DNA from: Paracoccaceae bacterium
GTDB taxonomy: Bacteria > Pseudomonadota > Alphaproteobacteria > Rhodobacterales > Rhodobacteraceae
Direction of reading: 5' to 3'
Length of the DNA: 42,688 nt
NCBI GenBank assembly: GCA_947371955.1
Contig: CANBRQ010000015.1
Location: 1-42,688 of the forward strand
Shown here: in pieces, positions 36,030 through 42,688 of the stretch
Layout of the letters: each line of letters opens with the position of its first letter
Numbering within the stretch: position 1 is the first letter of the stretch
Made by a program: the position numbers and the translations under genes
Notes under the pieces: generated by a model
What the model was told of the DNA's origin: nothing
The model's database searches: none
What the model saw: the letters and a program-made list of their open reading frames with translations, nothing else

Positions 36030-37103
36030 ATGAAACATATCCTGATTGACGACACGAGTCTGATCCCGCTTTCCCAAGAAAACCGCCCCGACCTGAGCCG
36101 CCTGCATGCGGATGTCGAAGGTGAGCATCATCATGGCGGCGGTGGCGATGACCATGTGGACGGCGGTGAAGGCGATGACAGCATGACCGGCGGGGGTGGC
36201 AATGACAGCATGGATGGCGGCGACGGGGACGACCATCTGCACGGCGGCGATGGCGATGATGACGTGCATGGTGGTTTCGGCAATGATCATGTCGACGGCG
36301 GCAGGGGCGATGACCACGTGTCGGGCGGCGACGGCGATGATGACATGTTCGGTGGCGACGGGGACGATGACCTTGGCGGCGATGCGGGCGACGATTCGCT
36401 CGACGGCGGCGACGGCAATGACAGCCTGTCCGGTGATTCCGGAAGCGACACGCTTCAGGGTGATGCCGGGAATGACCATATCGACAGCGGGGCCGGAAAC
36501 GATGATCTGTCCGGCGGTGATGGCAGCGACAACCTGTCGGGCGGCGGCGGAGATGACGACCTGACCGGCGGTCTTGGGCAGGATTCGCTGATGGGTGGCC
36601 TTGGCAACGATGACCTCTATGGCGGCGATGGCGTCGACCATGTGAGCGGCGGCGCGGGCAACGACAGCCTTGACGGCGGTGCTGCGCGTGACGTGCTGCG
36701 TGGTGGTGCCGGCAGCGATGATCTGGATGGCGGGGACGGTAGTGATGCGCTGTCAGGTGGGCTTGGCGATGACGACATTACCGGCGGCGCCGGGGCAGAC
36801 AAGCTGTCGGGTGGCGATGGCGCGGATACCTTCATCTTCACGTCGGCAGCCGACCTCGGTGCCGGTCGCCACGACGTTGTCACAGACTTCACGTCAGGAC
36901 AGGACGTGCTGGATTTCACCGCCCTGAGCCTGACCTACATCGGGACGGATCCCTTCACCAACACCGCCAACGAGATGCATTTCGTCGACCACGCCCGCGG
37001 TGGCACGCTGGAGATCGACCTTGACGGCAATGGAACGGCCGATGTGGCGTTGATGCTGAAGGGTGTTCACGCCATTGATGCGGCTCTGGACCTGCTGCTC
37101 TAA
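36030..37103 (+). CDS. RTX nonapeptide-repeat protein
   Basis: A 357-residue, highly acidic protein. After a 30-residue leader (MKHILIDDTSLIPLSQENRP) and a HHHGG stretch, nearly 27 tandem nonapeptides of GGxGxDxxx type run without a break to about residue 270, with His unusually common at the variable position (DDHVDGG, NDHVDGG). A C-terminal domain follows (DTFIFTSAADLGAGRHDVVTDFTSGQD), the usual end of type I secreted RTX proteins. ATG 36030 has GAGG five bases upstream; an in-frame ATG at 35949 lies next to the inverted repeat and lacks a ribosome site. It probably binds many calcium ions and works in the extracellular matrix with the polysaccharide. The gene body has a 27-bp DNA periodicity. 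Confidence 0.88.
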   Translation: MKHILIDDTSLIPLSQENRPDLSRLHADVEGEHHHGGGGDDHVDGGEGDDSMTGGGGNDSMDGGDGDDHLHGGDGDDDVHGGFGNDHVDGGRGDDHVSGGDGDDDMFGGDGDDDLGGDAGDDSLDGGDGNDSLSGDSGSDTLQGDAGNDHIDSGAGNDDLSGGDGSDNLSGGGGDDDLTGGLGQDSLMGGLGNDDLYGGDGVDHVSGGAGNDSLDGGAARDVLRGGAGSDDLDGGDGSDALSGGLGDDDITGGAGADKLSGGDGADTFIFTSAADLGAGRHDVVTDFTSGQDVLDFTALSLTYIGTDPFTNTANEMHFVDHARGGTLEIDLDGNGTADVALMLKGVHAIDAALDLLL

Positions 37104-37111
37104 GCTAAAAG

Positions 37112-37135
37112 CCCTGCATCCGAAGGGGTGCAGGG
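37112..37135. terminator. Terminator between convergent genes
   Basis: CCCTGCA (37112-37118) pairs with TGCAGGG (37129-37135), with inner CC/GG pairs. In the minus direction it is followed by CTTTTAGCTT, so it is a good terminator for the membrane-protein gene and a fair one for the RTX gene. The loop region contains ATCCGAAGGGGT, a 12-mer also found in dyad copy 1. Confidence 0.75.
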
Positions 37136-37157
37136 GGACTGCCACCATTGCACGGGG

Positions 37158-38789
37158 TCAGTTCGACCCTGCCCCCTGTATCTGCAGGGCCTGATTTGCG
37201 TTGGCCATCGTCGCTTGGCTGAGCTGTTGTGCGCCGACCGGCAAACCGAAGCCCCAGAACAGGCAAGACAGGAAATCCATCGGCAGCCCGAAGCCTGGGT
37301 TGGACAGGATCAGGACATAGGTACCCAGTCCGCCTGCGATCAGGGCGAAAACACCCCAGACCATGTAACTCATCCGGCCGATATCCACCGTAAGATCCTG
37401 GAAAGAGGCGGGCTTGTAGCTCGGGGCTTCCATGAAGGCTTCAAGGCCCGGGGTTGCCCTTGTGTCAAATGCGGACAGGATCACCGCAATTTCCTGCGTG
37501 GGCGTGCTGTCGGGCGGCGCGGCCTTGTCGGACAGCGCATCCAGCGCAGTTGAGGCGATCTTGGCAGCCTTCAGGTCATCGGCTGTTGGATTGGAGGGCA
37601 TTTTGCGCCAAAGGGCCTCGAACCCCTGCGAGATCAGGATGTGCAGCCAAGCCAGCTTCTGGGTGCGCTCATCCAGATAGGTCTTGTAACCGTCCTCGAT
37701 GACCTTTGGCGCGGCCTTGTAGGGATCGGGGACTTTGGCGGGCAACCAGCCCTTGCTGTCCAAAGCCTGTTCGGACAGATCACCCAGTACTTCTTGCAGC
37801 GCCTCGGCGGTCTTGCTGGCGCTGCCCGCAAGACTGGCCGGAGCGGTGGCAAGACGGGCGGCGAGCCCCTCGGCCCTTTCCCGCAGCCGGGCGACGGGAA
37901 GCAACATCTGGGCGCGGTTGATCCGGTTCTGCAGCCCCTTGTTGACGTAGATCGCAAGGCCCAGCCCCGCGAGGATCACCATGACCCCAAAGAATTGCAG
38001 CCCGGCCGAGGTGCCTGAAATTGACAGGGTCAATGTCTCGCCATCAAGCTTCTGGGCCGCACCAATCACCACGGTGCCGGTGAGCTTGCCCACGACAGTC
38101 TCGTCCCCCACAGGGCGCAACCACAGCCGCTTGACCGAGTTTGCGGGAATCGTCAGTCCCTCCGCGAGACAGGCGCCCGACGGCGTCTCGCACAGTTGCC
38201 AGCCCTTTTGCAGCATCGTATGGGTGGTCCCCTCGATCAGGGCGGCTTGCAGCAGGCGAACCCCGGTGGCGGCGATGCCCTGGACCGAGATGCCGATTTC
38301 AACCGATTGGCCCGGTCTGAGGCTGATCTCTCCCGTCGGAGCCTTGACCGACCAAGCGAAAGGGCTCGCGGTATGGCCGGTCAGATTGTAGGTCACCGCG
38401 TAGCTGCGCGATCCGAAGCGCAATGTCAGTACGCGCTTTTGCGCGGCAAGTTCGGTCGTCAACCCTTTGACCTCGGCCGTCAGTATCCAATGCCGGGCAT
38501 TCGCGGTTGGGGCCAGTTCCGCTGCGGTGAAGGCAATGTCCAGTTGCGGCGGAGCGGGAGTGCCCGCATCGGCCAGATCGGTCAGCGGGGTTTGGGCGGT
38601 TGTGTCATCAATCCCTGACGCGTCCAGCAGCAGCGTCGTCCGGCCGGGTGCTGCGCCGGGTTCCACGACCATATCAGGCTCTGCAATTGCAAAGGTAACG
38701 TCCTGCGCCCGCGCCATGTTGCCACAGGCTGCGGCAAGAAGCACCGCGAAGGCCAGCGCGGTCGACGACCAGAAAGAGTGAACCTGCAT
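37158..38789 (-). CDS. Membrane protein of unknown function with a periplasmic beta-rich domain
   Basis: A 543-residue protein I do not recognise. It begins with a signal sequence (cleavage near ARA-QD at 28; a weaker lipobox-like AAAC ends at C22). Residues 30-265 look like two beta-sandwich domains (SLRPGQSVEIGISVQG). TM1 is near 272-292 (FFGVMVILAGLGLAIYV), a helical cytoplasmic part spans about 295-465, and TM2 and TM3 are near 472-520 (VWGVFALIAGGLGTYVLIL; LSCLFWGFGLPVG). It starts 17 bases after the stop of the peptidoglycan-hydrolase-like gene, so the two are an operon. The layout suggests a device that links periplasm and cytoplasm, or an anchor or protector for its partner; this is inference. 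Confidence 0.7.
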   Translation of the reverse strand: MQVHSFWSSTALAFAVLLAAACGNMARAQDVTFAIAEPDMVVEPGAAPGRTTLLLDASGIDDTTAQTPLTDLADAGTPAPPQLDIAFTAAELAPTANARHWILTAEVKGLTTELAAQKRVLTLRFGSRSYAVTYNLTGHTASPFAWSVKAPTGEISLRPGQSVEIGISVQGIAATGVRLLQAALIEGTTHTMLQKGWQLCETPSGACLAEGLTIPANSVKRLWLRPVGDETVVGKLTGTVVIGAAQKLDGETLTLSISGTSAGLQFFGVMVILAGLGLAIYVNKGLQNRINRAQMLLPVARLRERAEGLAARLATAPASLAGSASKTAEALQEVLGDLSEQALDSKGWLPAKVPDPYKAAPKVIEDGYKTYLDERTQKLAWLHILISQGFEALWRKMPSNPTADDLKAAKIASTALDALSDKAAPPDSTPTQEIAVILSAFDTRATPGLEAFMEAPSYKPASFQDLTVDIGRMSYMVWGVFALIAGGLGTYVLILSNPGFGLPMDFLSCLFWGFGLPVGAQQLSQATMANANQALQIQGAGSN

Positions 38790-38806
38790 CTTTACGTCCT
38801 GACTTG

Positions 38807-41200
38807 CTAAAAGAATTTGGGCGCATCCACCGGATACAATTCAAAGTGCATATAGTCCTTGGTGCCGTTCGCAGCCCCCAGCCAGCGTAGCGCGCCGCCG
38901 TTGTTCGCGACCAAGGCGGCGACCACTTCTGGCGGGAGATTGAAGAAGCCGAAGCGGGCGATCGTCTTGTCAGAGCCGGAGATCTCGGGCTTGGTGACCG
39001 GCTTTGCGCGGCGTTGCAGGTCGATGGCCTGCGTGCATAGCGTGACGATGGCGGTCTGTGCCGCCGCTGGAACGCCCTTGCTAGCCAGAAGCGTCTTGAT
39101 GCTCTGCTTGTTCGGCGGCTGCTGGCGGCCGAATGCCACGATGGCATTCAGGTCTGCGGGGGCAAGCGCCGCCGCGGTCAGCCGTTGGAACGCCGTCCCA
39201 AGGGCAGCGGCAAGATTGGAATCGGTCTTGAAGGCGTCGACAAATGCCGCGCTTGCCTTCGACAGCGTCATGGTCGCGGGCAGCAAATCTGCGTAAGGCG
39301 CGGGCGTCCGCAGCTTGACGCTGTCGGCGCCGTAGATGTCCACGCCGGTCAGGTTCTGGATCAGGGCGCGCAGATCGTCCGGGATCTTGATGTTGGGGTT
39401 CAGCGCCGCATCCATATCGACCGCCCAGCCGAAGGAATGATTGCTTAGCTCGGTCGGCGAATTGACATTGGGCCGGATCGCAAAGCCACCGATGCCCTTG
39501 ATCTGGTTCAGCTTGACCGAGGCGCCCACCGCCTCCAACCACTTTGCCGCCTCATCCAGCCGCTTCTTGAGGTCAGGATGTACCGGAGTCTTGAAGCTGG
39601 CCTTGGGAAAGCCTGCGGCCACCAGTAGTTTGTAATAGGCGTTGATGCGGGCAATGGCGGTCGCGGGGTCATCAGCGGCGCCGAATTTGCTGAAAAGTCG
39701 GGTGCGAAATGACACGAAACCCGCAAATCCGCCCTGAATGTTCTGCTGAACAAAGCTTGAAAGCTTGGCCCATTCCGAGTTCAGGTCCGGCCCCGGTGCT
39801 TCCAGATTGGCCTCGGTGACACCCTCAAGCCCATCGCCACCGGCCGTAACGCCCTTCAGGCTGGCCAGCAGTGCCATCCGCAGCACGTTTTCCAGCCGCG
39901 AACGGCCAAGGGACGCCAGTTCTGCGGCGGTCTCTTCCGAAATTCCGGGGAACAGGGCTTGCCCGCCATGCGCCTCGAAGGCCGCGAGTTGCTGTTCCAG
40001 CAAGGGCCAGAGCCAGGTCAGGGTCTCGGCATCGCGAATCCGGGCGGTGACAGCTGCGACGATCTCTGCAATCGCCCGGTCTGCCACGTCGTCGCTTTGC
40101 ATCACCGACTCGGTGATTGCAGCGTCCAGCCCGGTCACCGGCCAGACTGGCCACTTCGGCGCCTGCGCCAGTGCCAGCGGTTCGGTGATGGCCCTGATGT
40201 TCGTCCCGACCGGGATCTTGTCGGTGGAGACCAGCTTTCCGTCGACCGATTTCAAGCGCTCTTGCGCGTAAGACGCACTGCCGTTGTAGCGGGTCCAGCC
40301 GATCACGGCCCACTCTGCCCAGGTCATGCCCGGCTTGTATTTGTCCCGGAGCGCTTCCAGGAAAATGTTGATCCCCGCGTTCATGTTGTCGCGCCAGTCC
40401 CAGGCGATCGAGGCGGTCATGCTGCCCGGATGGGTAAATTGCGACAGCCCGACACCGAAATCGAAGGCTGCTACCGGGTAGCCGGGCGGGTCATCCGGCC
40501 AGTCGAACCTGACTCCGCTGTAGGTGGTCCACCGCTGGTGCGAGGATGCGAACTGCTTGAAGCCCGCCTCCCAGGCAAAGATCGCATCCAGCATCGGCTC
40601 CAGATGCGGGTCAAGCGCGGCCGTCACTTTCGCGACATGGGCGCGGACCTCTCTCTCAGTCGGGTTGCTTCCCGTAATGCGCAGATGCACGAAATCCTGC
40701 AGCCACCCCGAAGCGCCCGGCGGACGGGCCGCGACGGTCAGGATCGCATGGCCACCGCCGACATGATCGGCCTGTGGATCTCCGGGCGGAAACAGATTGA
40801 AGGAAGCAGCGTGGCTTTCGCCGCGCCACTCATCGCCCAGCGGGACCACCAGGCTTTTGTAGCGCGGGTTATTGCTGGCATCCTTGCCACTTTTCTTGTG
40901 GCGGCCCAGAACATGCAGGCTCTGCAGCCGCCAGATCAGCGGAACTGTTGCCGGATCAAACCCGGCGATGGCGCATTGCACGTGAATGATGGGCATGCCG
41001 CCGGCCAGGGGAAGCGTCACGACATTGCTGTTGAACGCATCGTCTCGCGGCACGGCTCCCGCCACATAGGGCGCAGGCGGATCGCTGCGGTCATGGCTGG
41101 TGATGCTGAGCTTGTAATGCCCGTCGCTTAGCCTGCGCGTTGGCAGTACAAGGCCCTTGTCGGATCCGGAAAATGCATTGTCGTCAATAACTGGCCTCAT
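38807..41200 (-). CDS. Bifunctional peptidoglycan hydrolase-like protein: transglycosylase (SLT-like) plus M15 peptidase
   Basis: A 797-residue protein. Residues 1-185 form a beta-rich domain I do not recognise. Residues 200-315 resemble a lytic transglycosylase: IFAWEAGF with E211 as candidate acid, VGLSQFT (251-256) for the GLMQ motif, NMNAGINIFLEAL for the N-x-x-x-G helix and WTRYNGSASYA for the AYN motif. A helical linker follows. The C-terminal part matches M15 D,L-peptidases: SNHSFGWAVD (H588, D595) and KDYMHFEL (H785). About 190 residues separate the zinc ligands, against 50-70 in usual M15 endolysins, so a helical insert of about 130 residues is present. ATG 41200 has GGAGGGG just upstream; ATG 41224 and GTG 41263 are weaker. 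There is no signal peptide, so the export route is unknown. Confidence 0.75.
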   Translation of the reverse strand: MRPVIDDNAFSGSDKGLVLPTRRLSDGHYKLSITSHDRSDPPAPYVAGAVPRDDAFNSNVVTLPLAGGMPIIHVQCAIAGFDPATVPLIWRLQSLHVLGRHKKSGKDASNNPRYKSLVVPLGDEWRGESHAASFNLFPPGDPQADHVGGGHAILTVAARPPGASGWLQDFVHLRITGSNPTEREVRAHVAKVTAALDPHLEPMLDAIFAWEAGFKQFASSHQRWTTYSGVRFDWPDDPPGYPVAAFDFGVGLSQFTHPGSMTASIAWDWRDNMNAGINIFLEALRDKYKPGMTWAEWAVIGWTRYNGSASYAQERLKSVDGKLVSTDKIPVGTNIRAITEPLALAQAPKWPVWPVTGLDAAITESVMQSDDVADRAIAEIVAAVTARIRDAETLTWLWPLLEQQLAAFEAHGGQALFPGISEETAAELASLGRSRLENVLRMALLASLKGVTAGGDGLEGVTEANLEAPGPDLNSEWAKLSSFVQQNIQGGFAGFVSFRTRLFSKFGAADDPATAIARINAYYKLLVAAGFPKASFKTPVHPDLKKRLDEAAKWLEAVGASVKLNQIKGIGGFAIRPNVNSPTELSNHSFGWAVDMDAALNPNIKIPDDLRALIQNLTGVDIYGADSVKLRTPAPYADLLPATMTLSKASAAFVDAFKTDSNLAAALGTAFQRLTAAALAPADLNAIVAFGRQQPPNKQSIKTLLASKGVPAAAQTAIVTLCTQAIDLQRRAKPVTKPEISGSDKTIARFGFFNLPPEVVAALVANNGGALRWLGAANGTKDYMHFELYPVDAPKFF

Positions 41201-41267
41201 TGTCCCCTCCACGGTCGAATTCATAATTGAAGTCGGTTGTGTCTTAATCGAGGTCTTGAACACCCAC

Positions 41268-41298
41268 GATTATGTTGGATGGGTCAGTCTTGGGTCAA
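41268..41298 (-). promoter_or_regulatory. Possible promoter for the hydrolase/membrane-protein operon
   Basis: On the minus strand TTGACC (41298-41293) and CATAAT (41273-41268) are separated by 19 bases, slightly long. A direct repeat GGGTCA occurs on the plus strand at 41281-41286 and 41292-41297, over the -35 part. The rest of the 232-base gap between the hydrolase and secA shows nothing else I can support. Confidence 0.4.
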
Positions 41299-41432
41299 GC
41301 GATGAAAAGGCCGAGTCATGAAACGTGAAGGCACCGCAGGGCAAGGCGCCCGCGATGCAGATCAGCGTGTCGTTTCGAAATAGGCGGGGCCAAGGAAAAG
41401 GGCCAGCAAATCCTGCCGACCCTGCCGTTGCC

Positions 41433-42618
41433 TCAAGCCAGCTTGCCGTGGCAGTGTTTGAACTTCTCGCCCGAGCCGCAGGGGCAGGCGTCGTTGCGGG
41501 CCGGGTTGCCCCATGTTGACGGATCGCTCTCGACAAAACCTGCGATTGGGGCGGCGGCGGCCGCGACGAGGGAGGGCGCTGCAGCGGGTGCCGGAGCGAG
41601 GGCGGGTTGCGCCTCGGCTTCGGCGGAAGCGCGGGCGGCTTGTTGCTGGGCCACCATCTGAGCCATCATCGCCTGCTGTTCTTCCGCCGTCATCGGCCGG
41701 ATCAGACCAAGCTTTTGGGTCACTTCCTGCCGTAGCGAGTTCAGCATGGATTCGAACAGCGCGAAGGCCTCAGTCTTGTATTCGTTGAGCGGGTCGCGTT
41801 GGGCATAGCCCCGGAAGCCCACAACGGTGCGCAGGTGTTCCAGTGTAACCAGGTGCTCGCGCCATTTGGCGTCGATGGTCTGCAGCAGAAGCTGCTTTTC
41901 GATTGAGCGCATGGTCTCGGGGCCAAAGGCCTCCAGTTTGCCGGCCATCAGCTTGTCGCTTTCGGCGATGATGCGTTCCAGCATCACGGGCTGATCGACA
42001 CCCTCTTCGGCGGCCCATTTGATGATGGGCAGGTCCATGTTCATCTTTTCGATGACGGCAGCGTAAAGGCCCGGGGCATCCCACTGATCGGCGTATGATT
42101 TGGGCGGCAGGTAGAAAGTCACCAGATCCTCTGCCACCTGATGGCGCATGTCCTGGGCGATCTCGCCAAGGTCGTCGGACTGCATGATCTCAAGCCGCTG
42201 GCCGAAGATGGCCTTGCGCTGGTCGTTCATCACGTCGTCGAATTTCAGCAATTGCTTGCGGATGTCGAAGTTGCGGCCTTCGACCTTGGCTTGCGCGCGT
42301 TCTAGTGACTTGTTGACCCACGGGTGAACGATGCTTTCGCCCTCTTTCAGGCCCAGCGTCGACAGAACCTTGTCGAGACGTTCAGACCCGAAAATCCGCA
42401 TCAGATCATCTTCCAGCGACAGGAAGAACGAGGAACGCCCCGGGTCGCCCTGACGGCCAGAACGGCCGCGAAGCTGGTTGTCGATGCGGCGGCTTTCATG
42501 ACGCTCGGTCGCCAGAACGAAGAGGCCACCGGCGGCCAGAACGCGGGCCTTTTCTTCCGAGTGTTCGGCTTCGATCTTGGCGCGGACCTGATCGGGGTGC
42601 AGTTGCGGGTCGGCATAG
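41433..42618 (-). CDS. secA: Preprotein translocase ATPase SecA, C-terminal portion
   Basis: About 395 residues of SecA, open at its 5' side. Visible are [31 protein letters not shown] (NBD2), [14 protein letters not shown], the helical wing/scaffold with [14 protein letters not shown] and [17 protein letters not shown], then a Pro/Ala-rich linker and the zinc-binding tail [14 protein letters not shown], which binds SecB or lipids. SecA drives Sec-dependent export and is essential, so this copy should be complete in the real genome. Upstream of [11 protein letters not shown] (about 42600-42615) the frame stays open but reads CRCNRGY and [10 protein letters not shown], not the expected GRGTDIQLGGN region. 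The homology therefore ends at about 42615. Confidence 0.92.
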
Positions 42619-42688
42619 CCTCTGTTGCAGCGGCAGCTCAGGGTGTTGAAGCAGTGACTATTACCGGCGCAAAAGTTGGCGACATGAT
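42615..42688 (+). other. Sequence unrelated to SecA at the right edge, possibly the start of foreign coding sequence
   Basis: From about 42615 the plus strand is open and reads [22 protein letters not shown], a composition and motif ([10 protein letters not shown]) that I associate with phage-like structural or hypothetical proteins. Its GC content is visibly lower than that of the flanking secA. It starts where SecA similarity ends. It could be an assembly chimera, an insertion in secA or a contig-end artefact. Confidence 0.4.

Noticed and set aside
36115-36840. Regular 27-bp periodic repeats, possible CRISPR or minisatellite
   Set aside because: The period encodes GGxGxDxxx nonapeptides in one open frame; units are degenerate and there are no spacers.
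41270-41536. Small minus-strand frame between secA and the hydrolase gene
   Set aside because: It overlaps the secA 3' end and a possible promoter, lacks a clear ribosome site and has no recognisable sequence.

Overview
The window looks like a piece of an alphaproteobacterial chromosome, most likely from the Rhodobacteraceae (Rhodobacter/Gemmobacter/Tabrizicola-like). The reasons are high GC, dense ATGA-coupled operons, a SecA tail of the Rhodobacter type, an ArsR regulator resembling SqrR of Rhodobacter capsulatus, and, after a terminator near 7.93 kb, a GC-rich tract followed by GGATATTTG of the kind I remember as dispersed in this family. Both ends look like breakpoints. The left end enters an IS66-type insertion sequence, and at the right end SecA homology stops abruptly about 70 bases before the edge.

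Region 1 (0-14.4 kb) is carbohydrate and sugar-acid metabolism. A multicopper oxidase gene, cut by the IS, follows a ThDP enzyme gene. Next is a three-gene sugar ABC importer operon, divergent from a LacI-type regulator. Then comes an L-idonate/gluconate module: idonate 5-dehydrogenase and a 2-hydroxyacid dehydrogenase on the minus strand; gluconate 5-dehydrogenase, gluconokinase and a second LacI regulator on the plus strand. The perfect palindrome GTTATCGATAAC lies in both divergent promoter regions, tying importer and catabolic genes into one regulon. A Gfo/Idh/MocA oxidoreductase and an SDR follow.

Region 2 (14.4-19.4 kb) is signalling: a SqrR-like thiol-switch repressor, a hybrid histidine kinase (PAS-HisKA-HATPase-REC-HPt), a periplasmic protein of molybdopterin-oxidoreductase fold that lacks the metal-binding cysteine, and two near-duplicate LuxR-type response regulators, one of them frameshifted.

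Region 3 (19.4-37.1 kb) is a Wzx/Wzy-type exopolysaccharide locus with two RTX proteins. The minus strand carries pyruvyl transferase, flippase, FrhB-family protein, acyltransferase, polymerase/ligase, three glycosyltransferases, an Alg13/Alg14 pair, a Wzc-like chain-length protein, a phosphoglycosyl transferase and a secreted RTX protein. The plus strand carries a Wza-like lipoprotein and a nonapeptide-repeat RTX protein. Four polysaccharide genes and one regulator carry frameshifts, while the rest of the window has none. One lesion is a heptanucleotide tract (CCTGGCC x4) in the acyltransferase, a classic form for phase variation. A dyad, TAYCC-N4-GGRTA, recurs about 85-130 bp upstream of three gene groups here and is a candidate site for the adjacent LuxR-type regulators.

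Region 4 (37.1-42.7 kb) has a two-gene unit of unknown role: a signal-less 797-residue protein joining a lytic-transglycosylase-like domain to an M15 peptidase, and a three-helix membrane protein. The 3' part of secA follows. No tRNA, rRNA or CRISPR was seen.
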